Shown piece by piece: positions 11,301 to 23,300 of a DNA stretch of 64,000 nucleotides. A model generated the notes under the pieces. The model had not been told where the DNA came from and did not search any database. It saw only the letters and a list, made by a program, of their open reading frames with translations. Both the position numbers and the translations under genes were made by a program. The stretch's first letter is position 1. Each line of letters starts with the position of its first letter. This stretch comes from Symsagittifera roscoffensis (Eukaryota > Xenacoelomorpha > Acoela > Convolutidae): assembly GCF_963678635.1 (NCBI RefSeq), contig NC_087063.1, forward strand, positions 73,741,617 through 73,805,616, given 5' to 3'.

Positions 11301-14300
11301 CTACAGGGTTGGGAACTTCAAGTTTTTTAAATTTTTTTGTTATTTGAACTTTCTGAAAATTTTTGAAAAAATCTCAAAAATCGTCTTTTCTCGTTAACTA
11401 AAATGATTCGGGCATTCAAAATTGGAGGCCAAATTCGCAACCCCTAACTCGATATTGGGCTGCTTAATTTAAACTTGCTAAACTAACCACTAAAATCAAA
11501 TTAGAAAATCGAAAAAAAAAATTTTCAACCAATGAAATATACGATATAGCTTAAGCACGCAAAAATAATGCGTTGAAAAGGCTTAAACATGGCGAGATAG
11601 TGAAGCCCGCATTTAAATATATAATAGATAACAACAGAAGTTCAAAACTGACTCAGAGCGGAGCTTCACGTCGATGTTGAAAGACAGGGAAAAACCAATA
11701 AGCAACAAGACTCGTAGATACTCCCAAAACAAAAATGCTTGATTTTCAACAAAACTCTTAAATGAAACGATTGCAGCAAAACTAAAATGCTTACCCAAAA
11801 CTCTCAAGCAAAATTAAACGCCAGAAATGATATTATACTAGATATGGTTACCGAAATAACGCAGACTTTTCGAAAATGGCAATTACGAATGCAAATGGCA
11901 ATTACGAATGTTTTTTTTTACTCTACCCAAATCTCTTAAGTTTTAATTGCATGCACTGCTGAGAATAAGTGGTTTAAACATAGAAACATTTGCTTCATTT
12001 AGAAAAGCTTCCGTTCTATTGAAATAAGTCTCATAGAAACAAGTCGACATACAATTACCTGAAAATGATTTTTTGAAAAACCACAAAAAATTTAAGGCTT
12101 AAAAAGGTTCAAAAATTTTCCTTTGAAATATATATTTTTTTCCTTTGCAGAAATACAAGTACTCACCTTGTTTGTGATTATTGCACTAGTATCTGCGAAA
12201 CCGAATAGAGAGTGATCAGTGAACACTGTCTTCAAGTCAGGGTTCAAAAATATTGCATGAAACAAGGCCTGGTTTCCAATAACAGAGAAGGCGCCATGCG
12301 CATGAACAATTTCGATCTGTTCACGGATGAAGATATTACGCAATAGCGGAATCGTAAGGATGAAAGAAGGCAGAATAGCTTGATTGTAGACTGGTTTGAA
12401 AGGTAAATAATATGTCTTGATTCCTGGAGGCAAAAATATTGGTAAGTCATTGAGTATTTTCCTATTCAAATTTTCAAATTTCAACTCAAAAAGGTAAAAT
12501 ATTACTTGAAAATTCTGTCCACATTTAAATTTATTGAGCAGAAGAGCTATTTTATGCATACATTTTTTACTCTTCGCATCTTTAAATTTTTGGTAGGTCT
12601 TCCATAGCCATTGACATAAGACGTGACACAGAAGCAAAAAGAATTGAAAGCTACGAAACAGATAGTGAGACGAAAATAACTAAATCGAAAAAATGAAAAA
12701 TTCAATTTCATAAAAGCTGACGAAAAACAAAACCAGTAACATTAGGCAAGCTTTCAGTATTTAACGAATGGTCTCTAAATTGGCAACACGTGGTTCGACG
12801 CCCATTTAGCCGAAAAAAAGCCAACAAAAAATTGTTGTCATAACAAAATTTCGAGCGATTGACATTTAAATTTTATAGTATGACCTAATTTATTTCAGAC
12901 AATAATTATTTTTGCCCTTAACCCGATAGAAAACAAATCACTACACCGACAAAACAAGCCAAAACCATTTAGGCCGAATAAAATTTCTAAGAGAAAAAAG
13001 CAAAAAAAAAAGTAAATATACCAATCAGGATTAGTGAATTTACAAACTACAGGAGTTAATCAACGAAACTTGAGACTACAAAACTGCTCACAGCGCTACA
13101 AATTTCGTAGTGTGGCAACTAAGCCGACAAAATATGAGCCGACAAACTATAGTCCAACTACTCAATTTTCCCCGGCAAAAAGTTTTCAAATTCAAACACC
13201 GAAAAAAAACCCAGACCATAGGGTGCAAAGGCGACCGCATTACCTATAGACTAAGTGGGATGGGGCCTGGAAGTTGCTTAGGTTCGTTCGATAAACAAGA
13301 ATAACCGACTGCTGTGCAAGTAACGCAGAATGTTCCGATCACGCTGATTAGGCAAAAGAATTCAAAACCAAGAGCAAATTTATTTTGAAAAAGTTTTTTT
13401 TTTCAATATTGGTCGAAAACTGGCTTTTTTTGAAAAGTTCAATTGAATAAGGTGAGCTAATTAGAACAAGTGGTAATGATAGCAAAAAAAGGGTAAAACT
13501 GAATTTAACTGGAGGTTAGCCAAACTTGTAGGAGTCAAGTGTCGTATCATAATAAGACCCTATTTGTCGTTAGTGGGATTCTAAAAAGGTCAAAAGCTCT
13601 CTCAATGTCGAGACAAATTTTTAAACCAATCTTTCTCGACATTGAGAGCATGTTTTTTGATTTTTTAAGAACTCACTATCAACTAATATGGCTTTATTAC
13701 AATCCACAATAGAAATCCTAGGAGCTTTCCTTGAGGTAGTCAAAATTAACAAAAAAAAATTAAAAACGGACCACGCGCTCTTTGAGTAGTCACAACAATA
13801 ACCTGCTTAATACATGTATGCCAACGTAGAAAAATAAACACCCAACAGAAAATTGTAAAATTATCAATTAAACAAAAAAATCCGCAAAATACATTTTTTT
13901 GAAGAATTTTTAATTTTCGAAGAAAAAAAAAACTATCCCGTTGAAGCTCTTTCAATTTTATTAAAATTTTATGATTTTAACTTTTAGTGTAAATCCAACA
14001 CGAATTTATTTTTCATCATGAATTTCGTCTTTTTTATCATGAATTTCGTTGATGGCTATTATAAGAGCAATGGTATCTATTAGCACAGAAACTTCTACTT
14101 ACGTTTCCATTAATTTTATATGAAATAGTGACTTAAAAATAAATGTGTGATTTTTTGTTTTTAAATGGTGTGGCTTTTTGTCTATTTTCGGGAAAAATCT
14201 CATCCTGCTCCAAAACTCTCATCATGCTCTCAAGGGAAAAAATAGGCTTAGCAATTACTTAATGGAAATAGTGCAAAGATTTTTATTTTAAGGTTTTGCT

Positions 14301-16179
14301 GCAAAAAGAAGTACATAACCTATTGACCCAGTTTTCTCTATTTGATAGCCTAATTAGTCCGCATGTTAATTTGTAACAATCGCTCAATGTGAGCAGAACT
14401 ATTCCAAAAGTAAATGTTCGCAGTTGGAGGAAAAATAGCCCAAAATGCTAAAACTTCGAACTACCAAAACAGTTTTTCTTGACACTGAGAACCTTTTCGA
14501 TTATTTAATTTTTTTTAAGTTTGCTTTTCACGCAAAATCAGGTACCACGAATAATCATTCAATTGGCTCGGATTATATATCATATTGAAGCCCTTTCAGG
14601 CGCGATTCGAACAACATTTAAGTATTTTCAAAAACCTAATTAGTCCGCATGCTAATTTGAAAATCTATGTTAGCAGAAAAACTGCCAAGAAAACATTCGC
14701 AGGGTGGAGGAAAAACAGCCAAAAATGCTAAGACTTCGAACTACCAAAACAGTTTTTCTCGACACTGAGAACTTTTTCGATTATTTATTTTTTCTTCTGT
14801 TTATTTTCCACGCAAAATCCGCTACCACAAATAATCATCCAATTGGCGCGGATTCTATATCATATTAAACCTTTCAGGCGCGATTCGAACAACATTAAAA
14901 CATTTTAAAAACTTTTTGTCAATGTCGAGAAAAAACCGGTTTGATATTTTTGATTTTTGGTATAATTTCGAGCTAGGTTACACTAGCATATTTAAGCTTA
15001 ATTTTAGCCGAGACAGTTGGATTTTTTTAGCGCCATTTTGGGAATCATTTTTAATTGTTGTTTAATTTTTTTGTTTCACTAATCAATTTTCTAAAAAAAC
15101 TGTTTTCCAATTGGCCGACTTGACTATGACTGTTGAATATGCCTTAGTTCTATTTTTTCGTCCAGATGTTTTCATCACACCACATAGAAAAAACTATTAT
15201 TTAAAAAAATGGTCAGATCATTTTGTGATATTTGCACAATAACCGGGGCTCCTTAATTCTATTTATTTTAATTTCTGGCCAAATCAAATTTTAGTATTCT
15301 TTAAAATTTTTATGGAACTCATGGCATTTCATTTTTTTAAAAACCACATGCCTTGGAAAAATTAGTATTTCATTTTTTGCCAACTATTCAAACCAGCATT
15401 TACTAGATTTCATCATCGCATTACTTTTTTCCAGGCATTGTAAATTTACATTGCTATAGTGTTGTGTCATACTTCACATTTTTGTTCGAGTTTTGTATAG
15501 ATTTTTTAGATCAAAGACATCAAGTGACGTAACAAATTGAAGCTTACTCGCGATTTACAATCCTTAAGATGAGAAAATGATCCATCTTAAAATGAGAAAA
15601 CTGGTCCAAAAATTCATTGTATGAGACAGATTTTTAGCGGTGATAATCGACTGATTTTCACAGACTTCAAACACACAACTCGCTTTCGACATGTTTAACC
15701 ATATTTATGGTACTATCTATCTTCACTGTAATACTGCAATCTATGAAAACAGCAGGAATATTTGAAAAGAAAATCGTTTTTTTTTTCTTTTAGAACAAGT
15801 TACAGGGGTCAGAATATTGTCCTAAACCCACAGCAAAGTGCTTTTCTTGTTATCTTTAGAACTTTGTTTTGTTTCTAGCATTGTAATTTTACATTCCTAT
15901 AGTAGTGTTTTTTTCTTCAATTTTTCAAACTTGCTATTTTCTTTGCATATTTCAATCCTTTCCTGCTAATTCTAGCAGTTGATTAGCAGAGACGACTGTA
16001 CCAATTTGTTTGCCTTTGGTGATGTATCTCACTCCCTTTCTGTCGCCATATGCATGAGTCACTATAGTCACAGAGTGGCCTAACTCTATGAGACAGAGAG
16101 ACAGCTGGAAGATGTGACTCTCCACCCCTCCCACATTTGGGTAGAAGAAGTCACTGATCATACAGATGTTGTAACCCAT
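8328..16179 (-). CDS. PIGA: PIGA, GPI N-acetylglucosaminyltransferase catalytic subunit (C-terminal exons not found)
   Basis: Transfers GlcNAc from UDP-GlcNAc to phosphatidylinositol on the ER membrane, the first step of GPI-anchor synthesis. Exons seen: A 16014-16179 (start [42 protein letters not shown]), B 12167-12423 ([30 protein letters not shown]), C 8895-9107 ([33 protein letters not shown]) and D 8328-8511 ([30 protein letters not shown]). These align in order with the family's glycosyltransferase-4-like N-terminal and group-1 domains. Exon A ends at a GC donor (AAAG|GC, exact family length) or at a GT 12 bases further on (four extra residues). The C-D border has no canonical GT-AG pair; AAGGGAA occurs on both sides. 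Exon D ends at a GT donor in phase 1, but the next expected block (HIFLNTSLTEAFCMAIVEA) is not visible to the left. Either the 3' end lies outside the window or the gene is broken. Confidence 0.9.
9935..11460. repeat. ~168-bp satellite array with dimeric higher-order repeat (PIGA intron)
   Basis: About nine to ten diverged copies of a 164-173-bp unit. Landmarks in each copy are a TCATATCTCGAAAACTACA-type block, AGCAGTCATATTTGGAGGCA, a CTCTGACAG block and AACTACAGGGTTG. Copies start near 9935, 10088, 10252, 10425, 10591, 10757, 10927, (11080, shortened), 11208 and 11380. The units at 10425 and 10757 resemble each other more than their neighbours, as do those at 10591 and 10927, so the centre is a ~335-bp dimer repeated twice. 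Outer copies are more diverged. Confidence 0.85.
12424..16013. other. PIGA intron A-B, about 3.6 kb, repeats only
   Basis: Contains the 14347-14912 duplication, an inverted repeat GCTCTC(TC)AATGTCGAGA / TCTCGACATTGAGAGC at about 13590-13645, and AT-rich DNA. No gene seen. Confidence 0.6.
14347..14912. repeat. Tandem duplication of a ~283-bp unit (PIGA intron)
   Basis: Two copies (14347-14632, 14633-14912) share CCTAATTAGTCCGCATG, TTCGAACTACCAAAACAG, GACACTGAGAAC, and TTTCAGGCGCGATTCGAAC. The CTAATTAGTCCGCA start also occurs at about 36497, so the unit is dispersed. Confidence 0.75.
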
Positions 16180-17399
16180 ACTTTACACGACAGTTAATCC
16201 AACACTAACAAGCCAAGAATGCGCTTTGTCTTAATATTCGTGAATCTATATTTAACGACGTAAATTTCAACTTCTTATGCATTTCATGCTCATGTTTCTT
16301 ACCTGAAATTGTGAAACCATTCTTCAAACTTCGCTCTCGTTCATTTCGAACAAGAACTTAAGGTAGAGGGCCCACCAATAAAAAAAAGCTGCACAGACAA
16401 TTTAAAACCATTAGCAAGTCGAAAATAGAATGCAAATTCTTCCACCGCCAGAATAGATCTGGAAGAAAAGGTTCGCTCTTTTCGTACATGAATAGCGCAA
16501 AAACACTCGGAATCAAATCTCGGAGCCCATTTTTGATTTAATACGTTAACTATACAGATATGATGGCTCTTTTTCCTAAACGGTCAGTTTTCAGAAAAGT
16601 TCTATACGTCAATATTTTTTGCTCAGATTTTAACTGCCGTATCATTATTCTGGACAAACCTTGAAGCACTTGTTTTGGGCAATTTGTGGAAATTTTTAAT
16701 TATGCTCGCTCAAATGCAATTTTTATTTGGGTAAAAGTATGGTCGGGTCGCTCAAAAAAAAGAGGTCGAACTCTTGCAAAAACACATGTTGAGCCCTAAA
16801 TCAACTACTACACTATAAATACTTAATAAGCCTATTTTACAATTTCGCATACCTAATTTTTTGAAGCATTTCTTTATATTCGGGCTTTTGAGTAGCTGTT
16901 TATCGCAAATAGCAATTTATCTTTGTGCAATTCTGGAATATCGATGACTTAGACTATAATTCCAGAGACCAAACAAAAAAATTTTGTTAAACTAATTTTA
17001 TTGTAGCGAAATATAAAGACAACTTCTATAATGCGTATCTAAAAATATTACACATTAATAATTTCATAGATAATGATTATAATGCAATTGTAACAAATTG
17101 AACTAAGAATTTGTTTGTGATAAGGCTTTAAGATGAAACTAACAAACAGTTATAGAACGCTCAAAACAAGCAATCAACAATTCGCTTAAATTTTATTTTC
17201 ATCGAAATTGATAATTATCAACTAATTTATTGACTCTTTCCTCTCCACATCTCAAAACCTCATTTTGACCTTGTAATCTATATTTTTACGGGCATATACG
17301 AAGAATATATTAGTTTTGCCTGTCAAAAACGTGAACTTATTTTTTATGAAATTGCGGAAGTTAGAAGAAAGAGCTGAGCTAATCGATGTTTATAATTAG
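16180..17399. other. Intergenic region between VPS41 3' end and PIGA start
   Basis: About 1.2 kb, AT-rich. It must contain the VPS41 3' UTR/polyadenylation signals and the PIGA promoter. A CpG-island-like stretch is not visible. AATAAA-like signals are too common in this AT-rich DNA to choose one. Confidence 0.5.
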
Positions 17400-20300
17400 T
17401 TATCTCGACGGATCGCATTGGGGACAGAAGAAATTCTCTACTAAAGAGTAATGATTCATGTCTGATATGGCTGACTTCCTTCTAGTCATGGGACTGCTGG
17501 AGTAGTTCTGCTGCTGTGGGCTCAAACTAGCCCTGTGTGTTGCAGTGTGCTGCTGAACTGCTAGACAATCCGAGTGGAAGCAATGCGAACAGTTGAATGT
17601 AGTGATGCCACCTCCTAAATAGTGCAGATTGAACCACCTTTTCTCTCCATTGCGCTTTTCGGAACTCAGAACCATGCTTGCATTTTAAGATTCTTTCAAG
17701 GTCATATACAAAGGCCAAACGAGTTTCGCATCTCGAAAAAAATGAACTAAAGCCCTACATTTCTAAATATTCACTCTGGCAAAAACTTTAATTTATTTAG
17801 TAAATCAGTTTGGCGCGGTAATTTTCGTTATATGAACTATTTCATTTTGAGTTGAACACCCGCTTAGACATGGCCATTCGGATTCTTCAGCAGGCTGAGA
17901 TTTTACAATCTTGCAGACCTTCCAGTATATTATTAAGCAAATAAAAAAAAACTATTTGCTATATCCACTGAGCAAAAAAAAACCTCTCGCCATAATAAAA
18001 AATTAATTGTGGGGTGGGTCCAAAAATCATAGAAAGAAGGGATTCTGTACAAGAAACAAGGATAGCCGACCATATTCATAAAAAACAGAACGTTTTTTTT
18101 AAAATTCAAAATGGTGTCGTTTTTAGTGGATGGTGTAATTCCAAAATCTACAATCGCGTAGAAAATTAGTGAATTATGCATGATCGACAAACAATTGTCT
18201 TCAAAAAAAGAATAATTAACATAAGAAAAAAAACTAGAAAAAATACAATTTTTCGAACTCTTTGATCAATAATTTTTTTTTTGGAAAACCTTTTTTTGGC
18301 GCACAATTGCTAAATGAAACATCCAAAACTAGTTTAAATATAGTTAAATCTACTTTTTTTATCCTCAAATTCAGATAATTTTTATATAACAAGCTTTACT
18401 CGATCGCGTTAATAGCTAGAAATCGACGAAAAAATCAACAACTTCCAACCGGTTCGTTCGAATTACAACTGAAAGGTCTTTAAAATGATATATCACTCAA
18501 CTCACTCCAATGATTATTTGTGGTAGCTGATTTTGCGAGGAAAAAAGCTAACACTCCCGAATGCAAAGTTCCTCCCAAAACCGTAAATGTGCCCAAAAAG
18601 TTGCACCAATATTTGCGATACCACTTGCGATACACAATCAAAAGCCACTAATCAAAAATGTCGAAACAATCAGATCTATCGAAATGAATCAGGCTAGTTT
18701 TGAAACAAAAACTTATCAAGGCAAGCGAATGTGAAAATCGTATCAAAAAAAAACCCCAAGCGGTAACAAAGCGGAAAATACCTAAACAGAAACCCTTCAA
18801 GACAAAAATCAACAAGACTTAAGACTTATAAAAAGTTATCAATTCACCTCACCCTCACAAACTTATTTGATTGTCAAATGAAAGAATATAAGGCCATCAA
18901 GCAGATATAATTTAGATCGAAACCTATTCAGCCGAAAACAAGAAAAATAAAAAAAACTGCAAAAAAGCCGAAAAAAAATCAGAAAATAATTCGGACTAAA
19001 AAATATCAAGTCCTCCTAAGCTTGAAAACACATACACACGCACATACTCAATTCTTTTTTCGAACGTCAAAAGACGCAATATGAGCCATTAAGCCGATAT
19101 AATAAAGGCTGAAACCTATCGAGCCGAAAATACAATGTTCTCATGAATATCAAGCGATCCATTTTTTCGCTTTATTGAAGGTTCAATATAAGGCCCTTAA
19201 GCCGATATAATGAAGGTCGAAACCTATCAAGTAAAAAAACAGAAAAGCCGGAACAAAATTTTGCCATAAAATGTTATGGCAAGGGTAAATAAGCGTTGTA
19301 AGGTATAAACATAACAAACAGACAGTTGGAAAATTTATAAGTCAACGGGCGCAAGGAAACAGCAAAAAAACGGACTTTCGAACTTCAAAGTAAAAAATTT
19401 TGGCCTTTAACGCTCTTGGAATTTCAAGAACAATTTATGATCAACACATTTTGATAATATAAAATCAATTTGAGAAAACTGGATCAAAATGTGAATTTTT
19501 TATTCCGCTGAGAAAGCTGTTAGTTTGTGGAGTTTGCCGTCATTTTACCCATAGGCGATGCTGCACTCCACAAGCAAGAAAAACGGCAAAAATAAACTCT
19601 GATAAAGTAAAATAAATGAAAAAAAAATGAAACGCCTACAACAATGAAACAATTGCTATGACCAGAATCGAACTTCCAACCTGGCGACAAGGAGTCTCAC
19701 GTCTTAGCATCTGCTCCACGTTTGCTTGAAAATTTACTGACACTAGCTGCCAATACAGCAACTACAGTTAAAAGCAAAAAAATATCTCAAATTCATGAAC
19801 AAACACTTACGCAAAACAGATTCCAGAACCTGTTTTTCCGGTCAAGCCCTTAATGCTAGATATTGGAGGGTAAATTGAAGAAATGTGAAAGTTCTAGATA
19901 TTGGAGGGTAGCTTGGAAGAAAAGTGAAAGTTCATAAAAGTGGTCAAAATGTCAAAAAAGGCAGCTTTCAAGGCCATTAGTTTTTTCTTTAAAAAAACAA
20001 GGCGTAGCCGGTTTGGCAAAAAACCATTTCAACAAATTGTTCATTCGATTGAGCTCAGATTTTTTGGGGTAAGTTTCAAGAAGTCAAAAAATTTTCAAAC
20101 ATTTTTAGAATGTCAAAAATGGCTACTTCCTTAGAATGTAACGTCTTTCTACATAAGGGCGTACCGTCAATGAACGCAAACAGAAAAAAAAGTTTCATAA
20201 CAAATCGCAAGTTTCAATTTTCCTACACAAAAGATGTCTTTAGAGCTCTTTGAAATTCTAGAACCATATATGATTGACACTTTTTTGATAAAATTAACCC

Positions 20301-23300
20301 AATTTGAGAAAACGGGATCAATAGATAAAATTAATTTTTGCAGGGAAATCTGAAAAAAATACCCAATTTTGAAACTAGAAGTCAATCACGTACATCGTGA
20401 CCTTCACACTCGTGTTGTTCGATATTGAAATTTATCTTCATTTTAACAAAGGAAATAAACAGAACTTAAGAAATCAAATGTCCAACCTAAAAAAGTGTAT
20501 TTGAGCCTGAACAAATTTTAAAACTTTCCCTGCAGAAAAACATGAAGACGACCCATTTAAGAGTCTGAACTACAGAAATCGACTCTTAAACGGTATTTCT
20601 TAAACGGTATTTCTTAAACGGAAATCGACTCTTAGAGTATAACTAGATCCAATGGCAAGCACATTGACGGTGACCTGAAATTTTCCATTAGGCGCAACTT
20701 CTACGAAGAACAATTTGATCATATTTGGTTTGGTAACCCTATCATCCTTTAATTCAACAAAGCCAAACATAGAGAAAACAAATAACATTAAAACTTTTTG
20801 ACAACGGGCACCTGTTTTTTCGAGGTTATCCCAATTGGAGAAAACTGAATCAAAGGCTAATTTTTATTTCACTGGGAATTCAGATGATTAAATTCCACTT
20901 TCGAAACCAAAATTAGTTCATTTTGTTGGTTACCTTTACACTTTTGTTGTTCGATAGTGGAGTTTGCTTTCCTTCTAACAAAGGAAAAGAACTTCAAAAG
21001 TCAAACAGCGAAAAATCTTATTTGAGCGAGAACAAACTTTAAGACTTTCTTTGTCTGAAAAAACATAAAAAATCATCATGACCTATATAAGTGAAAATAA
21101 CATCGTTCTCCAACACTTTGGAAAAGAGTATGAACGCAAGGAAACTGGAAAAAAAAACACTGACTTTCTTGAAAAATTCAACACGGCCGTATTAAGCGTC
21201 TCCAATGCCTCCGTTGACACTATATCAAAATCCAGTGAAAAGATAAATCGATAAAACAAAAACATCGCCAATCGAAGATTGGAAAAGGGCATTGAACGCA
21301 AGTAAACATAAAAAAAAACTTTCTTGAAAAACCACAATTTTCGAATTTCAAAGAAAAAAATAGATGCCCTTTAAGCTCTGAAATTCTAGAAAAATTTAAG
21401 ATTGGAGCTTTCTTGATAACATGAAACCAACTTAAGAAAACTGGATCAATAGGTAAAGTTTTTATTCCGCTGGGAAATCTTAAAAATAAATTCCACTTTC
21501 GAAACTAGAAATCGTTCACGTTTTTTCGTGCCATTTCCAGGTTCGTATTTGAAGAGTGCCATTTATGTCACTTTCAGCAGATGAATTCAAATTGAACTCA
21601 GAAAGTGCATTATACCTAAGTGCATCAATGTTTTAAGACTTTTCCTTAAAAAAAAAAGAAATCAGCAAGACCTATATAAAAGTCTTCACAACGTTCAAAA
21701 AGGCGACTTGTTTTTCCAAAATCTTCAGCTTTTCAATTTCAAAGAAAAAAAAAGATGGCGTTAAAGCTCTTTGAGTTTGTAGAACAATTTATGATGGACA
21801 CTTTTTTGTAAAAATCAACCCAATATGAGAAAAATGGATCAATAGGCAAAACTTTAATTTTGCCGGGAAATCTGATAAATAATTTCCATTTTCGAAATTT
21901 GAAGTCAATAACGTTTTTCGTGACCTTTACGATTTTGCTGTTCGATAGTGGAGTTTGCCTTCCTTTTAACAATAGAAATTCACTGAACTCAGAAAGAACT
22001 CACAAGTCAAACCGCGAAAAATCAAAGTTGAGCGTGAACAAATTTTCGGACTTTTTCCTGAAAAAAAAACAAGCAAAAAATCAGAAAGACCTATGTAAGA
22101 GTACTCATAACGTTCAATACTCCTCACAAAAATCTATACAATCAAAACATTTGTCTTCAATAGTCAAGTAGAAGTATAGAATTACAACTTAAAATTATCC
22201 TTTAAGATAACCTAAGTGACACATTGTCGAAGCTTCGTAAACACTAGCGAGAACACGATAAAACGCAGCTCTAAAAAAGCAATAAAAACTAGAAATAATC
22301 TTCGAATTAGTGAAAATTGGCTACGTCTCGGAATCAATCTGCAACCTAAAGGCTATGAAACTCATGCACTAACCACTCATCCACGGACGCTTATTAAATC
22401 ACAAACTCTAACCAAAAATAAAGCAGAGGACAGATGCTATAAAATTTCTTATCATACAGATCGTGATTATATCAAAAAAGCAACCAAATAAAAAAAACAT
22501 TTTTAATGAAAAGTTTTATTTGCAAGTCAGGTTAGAAAAAAGAAGGTTCGTACTAATACACTACGCTTAGCAAGCTGGCTAGTGTGAACAGCCTGATCTA
22601 TTTGAACAAACCAAACCAATAAGGCAAACACAATTAATATAGCCAAAAACCTGATGATGCATGTATGAATGATTATAATCATTTCTTGATAGAAAACACA
22701 CTTTCAGACCATTCAAGTTTATTTTGGCAACCTTGCGGCTCTCTGGCGTACACGCAGAGAAATTTAAGAGCCTCGTTTTAGCTTCGAAAAAACAGTAGCA
22801 ACTGAATAATTCCATTCCCATAATCAATTCCATTCCATTAACATAGCCAAAAAACTGATGATGCATGTATGAATGAACATAATCATTTCTTGATAGAAAA
22901 GATACTTTCAGACCATTCAAGTTTATTTTGGCAACCTTGCGGCTCTCTGGCGTACACGCAGAGAAATTTAAGGGCCTCGTTTTAGCTTCGAAAAAAAACA
23001 GTAGCAACTGAATAATTCCATTCCCATAATCAATTCCATTCCCATTAACATAGCCAAAAATCTGATGATGCATGTATGAATGAACATAATCATTTCTTGA
23101 TAGAAAAGACACTTTCAGACCATTCAAGTTTATTTTGGCAACCTTGCGGCTCTCTGGCGTACACGCAGAGAAATTTAAGGGCCTAGTTTTAGCTTCGAAA
23201 ATCAGTAGCAACTGAATAATTCCATTCCCATAATCAATTCTACTCCCATTAACATATCTAAAAATCTGATTATGCATGTATGAATGAACATAATCATATC

